Shown here piece by piece: positions 47,966 to 60,698 of a stretch of DNA of 64,000 nucleotides. Position numbers and translations under genes: made by a program. The stretch's first letter is position 1; every line of letters begins with the position of its first letter. The stretch is from Filosporella fistucella (lineage: Eukaryota > Ascomycota > Leotiomycetes > Helotiales), in the NCBI GenBank assembly GCA_030077755.1, contig JAQJZZ010000015.1:1178001-1242000 (forward strand), read 5' to 3'. Below the pieces are notes generated by a model that saw only the letters and a program-made list of their open reading frames with translations, had not been told where the DNA came from and did not search any database.

Positions 47966-49121
47966 ATGGTCGCCCTCGAAATTGTCCATGCATCGAATGC
48001 TAGACTCCGTGAACTTGGACCTGGTCTGGTAGCTCTTTTTGGTAATTTAAATCCCATCCAATTCACAACTATTCTAATATAAATAGTCGGCGGAACCAGT
48101 GGTATTGGAGAATTCACACTCAAAGCCTTTGTTCAAAACACAACGTCCCCTAGAGTCTACTTAGTTGGAAGGAATGCGACAGCTGCAGACCGAATTATCG
48201 ACGAATGCCAGCAACTGAACAAGGATGGAAAGGTGGAATTCATCAAGGCAGATGTCACGGAGCTCGCAGAAGTCGATCGAGTATGCGCCGAAATAGCGAA
48301 GAAGGAACCCAAGATCAATCTGCTTGTACAGACACAAGGAAATTTGAATATGAGGGGTAGAGATGGTATGTTCTGCACATGCTTGGTTCCTTAACACAAA
48401 TCGCCTGACCGTAGTAGAATCCTCTGAAGACATACCGCGGAAAATGTCCCTAAATTACTATTCCCGAGCCCGCTTCATCTACAATCTCCTCCCTCAGCTT
48501 CGGTCTGCCAGTGCTTCTGCACCACATTTCTCTCGAACACTCAGCATCCTCGGTGCTGGACAGGAGAAATCGATGAATCTCGACGATATAGATCTTAAAA
48601 CCACCTTCAGTGGTAGAAATTGTGCGAATCACACAACTATCATGAACGATGTCATGGTCGAGGAGCTGGCGGCCCAGGAACCAGGGATCTCATTCTTACA
48701 TTCGTTCCCGGGACTTGTCAATACTGGTGCCGCAAGAGAATTGCCGTTCTGGGCACGTGGGTTGTTGAAGGTTGCAACACCATTGATCTCGCCATTCTTG
48801 GTAGGGAGAGACGAGACTGGCCAACGTCAACTGTTCCATGCTACAAGTGGTATGTATCCACCGGCTAAGCCAGCCGCAGGTGCATCACTCGCTGGAGGAA
48901 TACCTTTGCCTACAGGAATGGAGGTCGGTACTGGGTCGAATGGTCAAGCAGGTAGTGGAGGCTATCTTGTGCATTGGAATGGCGATATTACAGGTAACGC
49001 TAAGCTATTGGCGACTTATAGATCGCAGGGAGTCTCGAAAACTATCTGGCAGCATACTTTGGACACGTTTGCCAGAGTAGAGAAGCTGAATTCCGAAAGG
49101 AAAGCTGCTGGCTCCTTGTAA
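47966..49121 (+). CDS. Short-chain dehydrogenase/reductase-like protein
   Basis: Exons 47966-48041, 48087-48365, 48415-49121 with introns of 45 and 49 nt; the second acceptor is a TAGTAG tandem, so 353 or 352 residues. A Rossmann start (LVALFVGGTSGIGEFTLKAF) is at about residues 22-41, then RVYLVGRN and FIKADVTELAEVDRV. The active-site region reads LNYYSRARFIYNLL, so the canonical YxxxK becomes YxxxR; this is usual in this fungal subgroup, whose members are often listed as oxidoreductases of unknown substrate. No targeting signal. Gene neighbours suggest catabolic or secondary metabolism. Confidence 0.85.
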
Positions 49122-49556
49122 TCATTTCCACACTTTTGTTCGCATGTTTTTCGGGGTTTAGCAGGGCGTTTGCGGAGGTCTATTCCCCTCTAGTTTCTGT
49201 ACACTGCCAAGGACTGCCTTTGATATATCTATAATTTTCAATCATTTCCTTCATCTCTGAATGTTAGCTTGGCAAGCTCTTATCAGAAGAAATTATCACA
49301 CGTGACGGCCTTCAGCCACAAAGTCTCTTATCTCTGCCAGTCCACCCCGCATCTACGAAATACGAATCCAACGCTGGTGATCTTCATCCAGGGCTAAGAG
49401 CGACTATCTATCGGCAAATCATATTTGTGTATTCCATATATCTCTTCTATCACGCTGTCTCGCAGACGTGAACATACCTGTTCACTACGGCAAGTGCACC
49501 TGTTGAAATTACACCCCACTTTTGAATCAGAGCCACACCTTGGAAGGGAAAAGGAT

Positions 49557-51549
49557 ATGAATAATTCAGAATTTCAGACTATAGCATCAGTACCAAAAGA
49601 GCAGCTCTTGTCTCTGCCTGGGGCAGCAATCTCAAATCCGAGAAGGGCTCCAAAGAGTCGAAATGGTTGTGCTAGATGCAAGGCAAAACGAGTACTTTTT
49701 TCCACTCCCGAGGTATAAAACATGCTAACGTTCAAAGTTGAAATGTGATGAAGGGAAGCCGGAATGTTATAATTGTGCTCGAAAGAATATCTCATGTCCA
49801 GGATACAAATTGAAAGCCTTAGTCTGGTCGACGAAGCATGAAAAAGTGCTCGTTCCTAGCTCGAAAGCTGATTTACCTGCTCAATCAACCGCACTTGCCA
49901 TAAATTTGGCGAAGACCATTTCGGGAAAGGATCCTGAACAGAGCCAGGGCCAAGAAAATGTAATCACTTCAAAAGAATCTGAGAACGGTATCACATCATG
50001 CATTTCAGATCCCCAGTCACCTATCGGCATTTCAACGCCAAGGAGAGACTCAATTCCTACTACCGACAGTCTCGCTGCAATTCGGCAGCAGCTACATCGC
50101 TCTACAGTGCCCGAATTTCTACTGCATCTACCGACAATGCTAGTTGAATATTATTTCAGCTATGTATGTCAGATCTTTTCATCCTTCGATGGAACTCTGA
50201 ATCCGTTCCGGTCGACCGTGGGAAGACTCTGGGATGGGTCAGCTCCTATTTACTATGCTATACAAAGTATGGCAGCGGCATATCTTGCAAATCACTTTCC
50301 TAGAATGTCGCCAGTAGGAGTACAAATGCAACGAGAGACATATCGATGTCTATACCAAGTTCCTCAGGGAGGCAAAGATCCGAGTGAGAACTTGGACAAG
50401 ACTCTTCTGACTGTGCTTCTCGTTGGGCAGACGACAGCTTGGCATGATCCTAAAGACCTGGGATTAGTCCATTTGAAGACCGCAAAGAGACTGAATAGGA
50501 GACGATTGGAGGCACAGGCAGGAGGAATTGATAGCCGAGCACAACGTCAGAATGAGTTTTTTGAGCAATGCATTCTCTATTGGGATATGCTTGCCGGATT
50601 TGTTGAAGACGATGTTGATGAGTTTGGATTTGGGGAGTTTGATATTCCATCATTAGCTGTTTGGTCTCCTGGAAGCGACTCTTCTTCGAGCGAGTCGAAG
50701 GATAAAGTGTTCCCTCATCCCTGGACAGGCGTCGCACCAAAGGTGCAAAAGTTGTTTGCTCAAGTTGGAAGGCTCATTCGAAGCTATCGCAAGATCACAG
50801 TACATGACTCGGGCTCATTGGACTTTTTGTCGCTCGACCTTGGATTCGATATGGAATTCCCTCAAGACTCAGCAGCTACAATCGAGGCTACGACCAAAGC
50901 ACAAGCATTAGAAGAGGAGTTACTGTCGTACGAACCGCCAGCAATGTGTAATCTTGTTGAACCAGGAGATGAGAATACTCCTGTACAACAATATCTCCTA
51001 CTGGCAGAGTCGTTTCGATGCGCTGCACTACTGGAGATATACAGAATTTTTCCTTCGATACTCTTCAAACGAGTTCCTTTCACCTCAAGCACATTCGGGT
51101 CATCATCAACAGTTCTCGATCAACAGCTTGAGGGTATTCTTCCCATACCTACCTCTCAGCCTCCGGATGATTTCCTTGTCTCTCTGGCTATGCACACCAT
51201 ATCCATACTCGAAAAGCTTCCTGCGACATCAGGGACGCGATGTCTTCAGCCTATCGTTTTGATTGCAGCAGCTAGCGAGCTACGATTTTCAACGGCCGCA
51301 ACATCTGATCCTTTGATGCCATCCACTTCTTCTATCTTCAGCAGCCTCACGAATAGAGAGGTTGATATCGCATCTGCAAGGAGATTTGTTACAACAAGGT
51401 TGCAAGAGTACCAATTAAGCTTGCCAGCAAAGCCTATTGCTAGAGCAGCAATGTTGGTTCAAGAGACGTGGGCAAGAGCAGACATGGGACAAGATGTATT
51501 TTGGATGGACGTTATGGATGAAATGGGTTGGAAAACTATTTTTGGATGA
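49557..51549 (+). CDS. Zn2Cys6 transcription factor
   Basis: Exons 49557-49691 and 49738-51549. The 46-nt intron (GTACTT, GCTAAC, AAAG) lies inside the zinc cluster, 648 residues. Cysteines 38, 41, 48, 55, 58 and 65 form C-X2-C-X6-C-X6-C-X2-C-X6-C (NGCARCKAKR then LKCDEGKPECYNCARKNISC). The rest resembles the fungal-specific regulatory domain 2 type (STVPEFLLHLPTMLVEYYFS...). Placed between the SDR and the hydrolase, it is a good candidate pathway-specific regulator of the surrounding oxidoreductase genes, by position only. Confidence 0.93.
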
Positions 51550-51911
51550 GGTCTTGTAAGGATCGTGAGTCAGTTTTCATCGGAAGGTGCACTTGGGCTT
51601 TAAAAAGCAGGATATATATTCATGAATTATGGGCTGCAGAATTATGACACTCGTGGGCATTTTGGAATTGCTGACGTATAAATTCAATTTGTATATAACT
51701 GCTATAACACGAAGATATCAAGACTGGAGGTCATGAAGAATGGCCTCTGATTGGTTGATATCAACTTCGTCCAGTTTAGTGGAGAAGTGGGGCACACCAA
51801 ATGTCACTCATCCGACGACATCAAGGTCTCTTATAAATCTAAGCTCATTGAACAATTCGAACATCATCTTTCTTAATATTCTAATCACCAACTCGATTCT
51901 TATCACACAAA

Positions 51912-52787
51912 ATGCCTTTCCAAATAATAAATTCCAAATCCCTCTTCTATACCCTGTCTCCTTCCTCCACCTCCAAATCAACAACCCTCCTCCTTCACGG
52001 CCTCGGTTCCTCATCCTGTTTCTACTCCACCGTCACACCTCTCCTTTCTCAACACACAACCTGCATCGCTCTCGACACACCTGGCTCCGGGCTCTCGGAG
52101 CTAGGAAAAGAGAAATTGAGTATCGAAAGTATAGCACGTGATGCAATAGCGCTCCTCGATGCTTTAGATGTGAAAGAGAAGGTGGTGGTGGTAGGACATT
52201 CTATGAGTGGGATTGTGGCTAGTTATTTAGCTGCTGATTTTCCGGAAAGGGTTAAGGGTGTGGTATTGCTGGGACCGGTGAATCCATCGCCGGCGCTGGC
52301 GGAACCTTTTGGGAAGAGGATTGAGGTTGTGAGTAGTGGTATGTTATCTCTCAGTGCTATTCTCCCATATTTCATATCCGGTTTGAGTTAGCTTAAATCA
52401 TTACTGATGCACTTTATAGAAGGTCTCGAAACCCTCGCCAACACAATTCCTAAAGCCGCAACAGGAAGCAAATCTACACTTCTCCACCACGCTTTTATCC
52501 GATCACTCATTCTGGGAACATCGTCAGAAGGTTACATCTCTCTCTGTAATGTCATTGCGAAAGCTCAGAAACCAGATTATTCAAAGATTAAAGTTCCACT
52601 TCTTATTCTAGCTGGTGAAGATGATAAGACGGCACCATTGGCAAGCTCAGAAGCTATTGCAGATGGGTATGGAACAGAGAAGGGAAATAAGAAGATTGAG
52701 GTTTTGAAAGGAGTGGGACACTGGCATTGTGTTGAGGCTGGTGAGGAGGTTGGGAGGGGAATTGTAGAATTTTTGAAGGGGCTGTAA
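51912..52787 (+). CDS. Alpha/beta hydrolase, enol-lactonase-like
   Basis: Exons 51912-52338 and 52420-52787, intron 81 nt, 264 residues. Oxyanion-hole HGLGSS, nucleophile elbow GHSMSG, acid in LILAGEDDKTAP and final His in VLKGVGHWHCVEAGEE give a complete triad. No signal peptide. Closest general resemblance is to 3-oxoadipate enol-lactonase-type and other small esterases. In an ortho-cleavage setting a lactonase would make sense, but hydroxyquinol cleavage does not need one, so the role is open. Confidence 0.9.
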
Positions 52788-53313
52788 GGATTTATGATTT
52801 AGGCTGAAAGTCTATAGGAGCAAACTTCGAAGATTTTGAATCTTAGATTCCAAAAAAACAAAAATTTCATTCATATAGGCCTCTACAGACAAGTCTTAGC
52901 TATGTTATTCATGCGCGATAGACACGGGTGTATGGAACGGAGACCGAATCTCCACTTGCTAAATGATTGGGCGTGGTAAGCACTTTACTTTGTGCCACTG
53001 AGATATATTCGGTAACGCACCGAATACGCATTACGCACCCTGCAACATTGCATCGTGAATTTACATGCTGCGTATTCGTATGCTTTCATATTGATAAAGC
53101 GGTCAAAAGTCTCGACTTTGCAGTATACACATCTGATTGGAGGTCTTTAGAGCCTTGTGAAAGGGAGCAATTTATCTCTATAAAGAAGCCAATGTGTTAG
53201 AACATGGAGGTTTTTGTCTTTTTCATTAACTGAAATTCACTTCATTTTCTTCCTCTTGAGGACGAAGTCGTCGATCCTCCAAATCCGTATTGTGTACTCC
53301 CTTCAAGACCACA
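52788..53313. other. Intergenic, no gene seen
   Basis: 3' flank of the hydrolase and promoter of the small secreted-protein gene. Confidence 0.4.
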
Positions 53314-53875
53314 ATGATGAACCTCTTTCTCATTCTGGCCGGGATAACCCCAGCCCTGGCCTGTCTGCGCTTGTATGGCTATATAGTAGGAGTTTACCTC
53401 TCTTCTCTCCCCACAGTCTATGATATGTACGCAAGCACTGTCTGTGATATCATACATCCGTCAAACTGACGTCCAGTGGACTCCTGTCATCTTCCCACCC
53501 GAGAAATGATTACAAAGCGATACATAAACTGATATACTCACTCAGGTCACATACCCCAGTATAACAGGCATGAGTCCAACAACCGATTCTGCTGCAGCAA
53601 TAGACAACGGCGTGGTAGTTTGTGACTCTGCGTGGGGTGTTTTCATCGATCAAGACGATCACTTCTCTATAAAGTGTCTCCCTGGCTACGTTTATGCATA
53701 CAGCAAGACCGGGGGTACTGTTTGGTACAAGAATCCAAGCATCGCGCCTGGGAATGAATGGCGGTTCGCAATCCCAAACTGGAAAACACAGTATTGCTGT
53801 CAAGGGCCGTGTCTGGATAAGGGTCCGACGTGGGATTGTGTAGACATTCAATGGGATTTTTGGCACTTTTGCTAG
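53314..53875 (+). CDS. Small secreted cysteine-rich protein
   Basis: Best model: exon 53314-53385 (MMNLFLILAGITPALA signal peptide, then CLRLYGYI), intron 53386-53545, exon 53546-53875, in phase, 133 residues with about 117 mature. Eight cysteines in the predicted mature chain (ACL, VVCDS, IKCLP, YCCQGPC, DCVD, HFC), aromatic-rich end (WDFWHFC). The intron is long (160 nt) and holds a GTACGC...CTGAC...GTCCAG pair, so an additional exon cannot be excluded. The layout matches Leotiomycete candidate effectors or apoplastic proteins. No known domain. Confidence 0.6.
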
Positions 53876-54492
53876 AATTCATAGTTTGCTGTGGAGACGG
53901 ATTTGTAGGGTGGTTTTGTTGACGTTTTTAAAATAAAGGTGCTGTCGTATTTCAAGTAAGACATTGCTTTTGGAAGTAGGTAGCGAGTGTAGAGGTGGTG
54001 GGAGTCATTCGACGGTCCAGAGTAGCCGACCATTTGCTATTCCATCTGCATATGAAATTGCAAATCGAGGATTTCTCGAGTAACATTGGTACTTCCTCCC
54101 TGTAGATTGCAAGTCAATATCTTCCATCAATAAATACCAGGGGCCCCACACAGAAAAATGATGAAGTTGATACGTCGGTGGCATTGTGCCTCTCAAGCGA
54201 GTTGCAAATGTGATCAATACTTCAACGACTAGAAGCGCCGTACAAACACTAACTCCCAAACATTTCGGATCAGTGATCCGAGAGTATAGCAACCTCTCTC
54301 CTGGCAGGAATCGAAAATGGGGAGATAACTCCTTACAGGATAACAAGATCCCACTCTTGAAGTTGGGCGATCTCCTTATCAGCGACGAAACGCAGCTATT
54401 TGCTTCCCCCCTATGTACAAGTACATTGTCTTTCCTCACCCTTTTCGTAATCTTTCAAAATACTTCTATTTCAAAAGTTCACAGCAGAAATC
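53876..54492. other. Intergenic, no gene seen
   Basis: Frames on both strands are unassigned. Promoter of the amidase lies in the last part. Confidence 0.4.
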
Positions 54493-56377
54493 ATGGCTCC
54501 CCAGCCATGGGAAATCAAAGCCCAAAAATGCCGTGATATTCTCACCAACTCCATCCCGAAACAATGGATGGCACCAGCTGACAAGCTTCCGCCAAGCACT
54601 CAACCTGATGTCTCCAACTTTCCGCGTGAAAGTGGGATGTTGACTGAAAAGGAGTTGGATATTACCGAGACATCTGCTACTGAGCTGGTGAAGAAGATGG
54701 AGAATGATGAGTGGAGTGCTGAGGAGGTTGTGATAGCTTTCCTGAAGAGAGCTACTTTGGGACATCAATTGGTGAGTGAGAAGTGCTTGATAGGTTGAAG
54801 AAGATAATGAGAATCAAGCTAAAGAAATGTAGTTGAATTTCGCTACGGAATTCATGGCTGATGAAGCGATTGCGAGAGCTAAAGAACTTGATGCGTATAA
54901 AAAAGAGACTGGGAAAATAATTGGACCTTTGGTATCTTATTTCCTATCAAGAAGTGGGCGTGATGGCTAATTGTATGCAGCATGGAGTTCCAATCAGCGT
55001 CAAAGAGCATGTTGGTCTAAAGGGTAGAATTTGCAATACCGGTTATGTAGAGTGGTAAATTAAGAACCACATAATCCAACTCAAATTCTCACATAAATTA
55101 CACAGGATCAAAAATGTAGCAACAGAAGATGCTCTGCTAGTCCAGCTCCTCAAAAAAGCAGGAGCAGTGTTCCACGTTCGAACAAATCAGCCCCAATCCC
55201 TCATGGTACCGATCTCCCGCTCCATGATTCCTATCATACTAAGTTTCATAGCACCTCGATTGCACAAACAACATTACTGGGAAAACCGTTAACCCTTACA
55301 ACCGAAACCTTTCCCCGGGTGGTTCATCTGGCGGCGAAGGAGCTTCAATGGGCTTTCGCTGCGCCGCTCTCGGGATAGGAACGGATATCGGTGGTTCTAT
55401 CCGCGCGCCAGCTGCTTTCAACGGCGCATACGGATTCCGTCCTACCGCCTTACGGAATCCCTATAAGGGCGTGGTTTTGGCAGGAGACGGACAAGAGTCT
55501 ATCAAATGTGTGATCGGACCTTTAGCTAGCACTTCGGTGGAAGATTTAAATTTGTTTATGAGCGCTGTGATTGATCAGGAGCCGTGGGAGATAGAGACGG
55601 GTCTTGTGCCGTTGCCGTGGAAGAGGGTTACTGCTCAAGTGGCCGCGAAGAGGGATTTCACAGTGGGGATTATGTGGGATGATGGGTATGCTCCCCCTTC
55701 CTCGCATTGAATACTGCTAATATCATATTAGCATCGTCAAGCCTCACCCACCCATCATCCGTGGTCTACAATATGCCAAAGACAAGCTTATAGCAGCAGG
55801 TATTAAAGTTGTAGATTGGGAGCCATACAAACATGATCATGGCTGGGACATAGTATCAGCTCTCTACTTTCCTGACTGTGCAAAAACTCAGAAAGATATC
55901 CTCGCCGCTTCCGGTGAACCAATTCTTCCACTCACGCAATGGGCATTTGACTATGCTCTACCGAAACCGCTTTCAGTGACCGAGAATTGGGAATACAATG
56001 TCCAGCGAGAGACTTATCGAGCTGAATATCACGCTTTGATGAAAGCTCGAGGAGTGGATTATATTCTCTGCCCTACATACGTTGGTGTAGCGGCTGAGCT
56101 AGGCAAATCTCAGTACTGGAACTATACCGCTATTTGGAACATCCTAGATCAGCCTTGCGTTATTTTCCCGACCGGATTGAAGCAAGAAGCTGACGTAGAT
56201 AAAGTGGATGAGGCACTCAAGGCACGAAATGAGGTTGAGGAAAGAGAATGGAAGAAGTATAATCCTGAGAAAGGCGTGGGTGCTCCTATTGCTTTGCAGT
56301 TCACTGGCAAGCATTTTAGGGATGAGGAGACAATCGCTGCGGCTAATATTGTTTCTAATATTGTGAGGAAACTTTAG
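54493..56377 (+). CDS. Amidase, AmdS/acetamidase-like
   Basis: Six exons: 54493-54771, 54833-54931, 54981-55054, 55106-55205, 55252-55685, 55732-56377; introns 46-61 nt, all phases fit, 543 residues. Amidase-signature Ser-cisSer-Lys triad: Lys in HGVPISVKEH, the serines in LSPGGSSGGEGA and TDIGGSIRAPA. N-terminal block ITETSATELVKKMENDEWSA and C-terminal NILDQPCVIFPTG are typical of fungal acetamidases/general amidases. It hydrolyses short amides to acid and ammonia. No signal peptide. Stands alone as intact; a broken relative is at 3.2-3.75 kb. Confidence 0.94.
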
Positions 56378-56505
56378 ATTTAGTCAATTACACCGTATTG
56401 TTTATGGCTAGTCAATTCTGACAATTGATTCGATAATTTTTGAAGTGAGAATTTCTTCTGGACACGGTAAAGAGGAGGATATTTTGCATTACGGCCGCAG
56501 GAGCT
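56378..56505. other. Short gap before HET fragment
   Basis: A GCCGCAG acceptor-like site lies just before the ATG at 56506, consistent with a lost upstream exon of the HET gene. Confidence 0.3.
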
Positions 56506-56949
56506 ATGGGATTATTTCCAGCAGGATGCCAAGTTGGAGATACTATATTCTTACCGCTTCGCGGGACTACACCCTTACTTCTTCGGAATCCTCCCTGCCA
56601 GCCGCATTCTCATCAATTGGTGGGAGAGTGTCATGTTCGCGGTTTCATGGAAGGAGAAGCCTTTCTGGGTCTACTCCCAAAATCTTGGAAATTCGAACAT
56701 GTTACGCCGCATTTTGACAGAGTATACCGAAGTCCTGAGGGTATCTTGACACTCGACGATCCAAGGTTAGGGGAACTTCCTGTTGGATGGAAATTGAGAT
56801 ATCGTGACGGATCACAATTTGATGAAAAAGGGAAGCTGAATCATTTTCGGTTTGAGAACGAAATCACCAAGGAGATCTCACTTCATGATACCCGAATGAC
56901 AGAAGACGAGGTACTTAGGAGAGGTGTTAAATTAGAGAATTTGCTATAG
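56506..56949 (+). pseudogene. C-terminal fragment of a HET (heterokaryon incompatibility) protein
   Basis: 147 codons: GLFPAGCQVGDTIFLPLRGT then PLLLRNP...HQLVGECHVRGFMEGEAF, the conserved C-terminal part of long fungal HET proteins (family pattern P-GD-I-x-x-G...LR...LVGE-Y-HG-M-GEA). It continues LTLDDPRLGELPVGWKL. The HET domain itself, hundreds of residues upstream in full proteins, is absent: the preceding sequence is the amidase. So it is a truncated relic, or a small stand-alone derivative. Its frame is intact. Confidence 0.65.
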
Positions 56950-58663
56950 TATAGTAACGATGTGAGAAATGGATTCTTATGTACTGCATTCTAACAAAGA
57001 TATTAATAATTCCTAGAACTTCAGCGGTAACCAAGCGGGAAGATAGTACAGAGTCCTCGTAATTACATCCTGCCAGACCCCCTCTGTAGAGTATAAACCA
57101 TAATATTTAATGATTAAAGAACAAATTCCAGGCCCGAAGCTCTCTATCCAATACTAATTTGCTAGTCCCTCTCTATCTATATAGTTATAGTAACCCTTGA
57201 TGCGTGCGGAACCGCATTTGGGACGAGGAGGGCGAGCCCCTATTTGGTAAGCGAGAGTGAACTCAATTGCCGTGAACTCCCTCACTGTATTAAATTTGCG
57301 TTGATGAGCTTAAAACTAGCGTTCAAACTCGTTACTGATCTTCTCACATTGATTATTGTTCTGTATCTCCTAGTCTTGAATTTGAGGCTACCTCCAACAA
57401 GTGACTAGTAGCATAACAGTTGAACAAGCCAGGCTCATTTTGATGCATGACTACCACTAGATGAACAATTAAGTATGGCAAAGAGTGCTTTTGAAAACTC
57501 GTATATTTTGATTCATCCAATCACGCGGATTTGTGCACAGCGAGAAAAAAGACATTATCGGAGATGCTACTCTCATTCGACGTGTTGGTAAGACCTTACG
57601 TTTACATATAGATACCTGGAGCTCTGGAGACAAACCGAGGAATGGTGGATTGGGTTGTTAACACGTAAGATGAAGTTAGAAGGCAACAAAAGAGGTGAAG
57701 ACAACAAGGTATTGCGAAAATGTCATTTTGGACATCAGATGTACTCTTGGGGTACTTGAAATGAGAAATTTACTACAGGAAATGGAAAAATTAGGATCAA
57801 TAAACCTTAAGATGTCTATATAACGAGTTCTAAAACGCTTCACAGCCCAGAAATACTGTCGACACACTCGACCCCGTAAAGAAGTTGGGAAAGGTGTTGG
57901 TGGCAGATATTTCTGTAATCACAGGGAAATACTGTATGCCTGCCCTGAAAACACGGAACAAGCCGAAATGAATACTTGCTAAGATTCTAGCTGTCACTTT
58001 TATGAACATCAAAAACTAACAAGTGCATGGAGTCGGGCAGTTTTCTACACTTATGGAAATGGAATGCTCATAGAGTCACGTGTGGTACGTTTCCTGAAAA
58101 GGGAGGTGCTACAATTCCTTCGTCTATAGCTACTGAAATCCAACCTGGAACCTTGTTCATCGCCTAGCCTCAGAATATGTACCTCGAGATGCTTAGAACA
58201 CTTTCCTTTCATCACGGTCTTGCATAGCTAAACCACATAATCAATCTCTGAACATTCCCAAGTTTTCTTCCAATTTTTCCAACCCGCCGGACACATAATC
58301 TCGATCGCCAACGTACGAGAGTGACACGAAATTGCTCTTCGCACTTGTTGAGGAATCACATCGCAATATTCCTACTATTTTTGGCGAGGTGCATGCAGTA
58401 GTCTCGACTGAGGATGGTCTTGCATGCTTCCTTGCGATCCTTACTCTAGTGTTAGTGCAATCTTCAGCCTTCTCGTTGACTTTTCTATCGAATCTGCTAC
58501 CATTCAATCTCTGACTTCAATAAGATCTCGACGCATAAGTCGTAGCCCTGATATTGAGAACTTGAACCCCGTGGAGATTAAGTGTGGAACCTGAGAGGCT
58601 ATTAACAGCTTGAAGTCAGGAGTGGGGAACTACTGAATTGTGGGCAGAATAACAGCATCCAAC
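56950..58663. other. Long intergenic region, no gene seen
   Basis: AT-rich, short frames only. No repeats of note. The promoter of the flavin monooxygenase is at the right end. Confidence 0.4.
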
Positions 58664-60698
58664 ATGACGGTCGATAAAAACGAAGTCAACGGTTCAGAAA
58701 GGAACTACCCCGCCAATTGGGTCCCAGTACTGGAACAGACAATTTTTACGCCGAGAAAGCTGAGAGTCGTCGCTGTGGGTGCGGGGTTTTCTGGTCTGAT
58801 GTTCGCGTACCACCTGAGAAATATGAAGATGGAATCATTCCTCGATCTTCGAATATATGAGAAGAATAGTGATGTTGGTGGAGTTTGGTTCGAAAACCGA
58901 TATCCAGGAGTAGCTTGGTAGGTTTCCTTGCGACGGAGAGTGTCCACCAGCTGATAGCAGAAAGCGATGTACCAGCACGTGAGTCTTATGTCACAAGATT
59001 CAATTTCAGTGGCTCACTTTCATTTTCCAGACATTTATACATTTTCATTCGAGCCAAATCCAGGCTGGTCTTCGTTCTATGCTTCTGGTGATGAGATTCA
59101 GAAGTATATCAAAGATGCTGCAGTCAAGCATGACCTTCTCAGGAACGTCCAATTTGAATCCCAGGTCATGGAGTCAAAGTGGGATGAAGTTTTGAAGAAG
59201 TGGAAGATTAGAATTAATCATCAAGGGACTATGATCGAAGATGAAGCAGACGTACTGGTGAACACATCTGGCGCTTTGAAGTAAGATATGCCAATTCGGT
59301 TGCCGCACTTGGCTGATACTTCCAGCGCATGGAAACTCCCCAAAATCGAGGGATTGCAAAGTTTTCAAGGCAAGCTTGTTCATACTGCAAGTTGGTATGA
59401 GGGTCTTTTTTGGTGCCAGAGCTAAGCTGACACCAAACTGAAGGGACGATACCATCAACTGGGAAGGTAAGAAAGTTGCAGTAATTGGAAATGGTGCATC
59501 TGGACTTCAAGTATTCCCCAAACTACAACCGGGTGCCTCAAAAATCGTCCACCATATCCGCTCACCTACATGGATTACTGCGAATTTTCTCTCCGACTTC
59601 GCAAAAGACGGAAGGAATTTCGCTTACACAGAGGAAGAGAAACGAGGCTTTCGAGAGAATCCCGAGAAGCTACATAAGCTCCGTCAGGATATTGAAGATG
59701 TGTAAGTAATTGATTCACGTTAAACCCCGATGTGATAATGGGGCTGATAAAATTTTCATAGATTTAACAAATACTTCTACGCTTTTCTAAAGGATCATCC
59801 TGTTCAAGGTATTGTGCGAGATGCCTTTACACAGATCATGCATGAGCGACTCAACAACGATCCGGAATTAATCAGGCAGCTCGTACCTGAGTTCTACGTT
59901 GGTTGCCGTCGCATCACACCATCTGATGGATATCTTGCATCCATTCAAGCACCTAATGCAACTTTTGACTTCGGTCCCATTCTACGTGTTACTGAGAGTG
60001 GGATTGAAACGGAGAAAGGCGTTGATGATTTCGATCTCATTGTCTGTGCCACAGGATTCGATACCTCTTTTAGACCACACTGGGATGTAGTTGGCCGGAA
60101 AGGGATATCATTGAATGAAAAGTGGAAAGAGAATGCAGATGCTTATCTGGGAATTTGTGCGCCCGATATGCCAAATTACTTCATGTTCGTTGGGCCAAAT
60201 AGTCCAGTGGGTCATGGTGACAGTTTAGCATGTCAGGAATGGACTGCACAATATATTTTGAAGTGGTGTCGAAAGATTTCTACAGAGGATATTAGGTTAG
60301 TGGCAGATTTTCCTCTACAATTTATGCTAATGATATTCTGAATAGGGAGACCACAGTGAAGCAGAAGGTAGTTGACGACTATAATGTTTATACTCAAGAA
60401 TTTCTCAAGAGAACTGTTTGGTCAGCTGCAGGTTGTCCTAGTTGGTACAAAGATGGCAAAAGCGAGGGGAAGGTGACTGCCATGTATGCGGGGTCTATCT
60501 TCCATTTTCAAGGTTCTCTTAATTCCTCCTCTATTCCAGCTAGTACTGACACTGATACTTCCAGAAATGTTGGAGAACATTCGCGGAGAGGACTTTGATA
60601 TCTGCTACAATTCAAAGAATATGTTTAGATTCATGGGCAACGGACTCACCTCTAGGGAAGAAATTGGAGGAAATCTGGGATATTATCTCAGTAAGTAG
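58664..60698 (+). CDS. Baeyer-Villiger-type flavin monooxygenase
   Basis: Eight exons: 58664-58917, 58965-58978 (14 nt), 59031-59280, 59326-59394, 59444-59701, 59762-60295, 60346-60512, 60565-60698; all phases fit, 559 residues. FAD-binding GAGFSGLMFAYHL, then the conserved YPGVACDVPAHIYTFSFEPNP assembled across the 14-nt microexon, the BVMO fingerprint FQGKLVHTASW, a second Rossmann motif GNGASGLQ and LIVCATGFDTSF. Class B flavoprotein: inserts oxygen next to a ketone with NADPH and O2. The sequence resembles fungal secondary-metabolism members such as StcW/MoxY-like enzymes. Its link to the aromatic genes is only by proximity. Confidence 0.93.

Noticed and set aside
57676..58507. Several minus-strand frames of 60-88 codons
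   Set aside because: Low-quality, no resemblance to families and no splice links.
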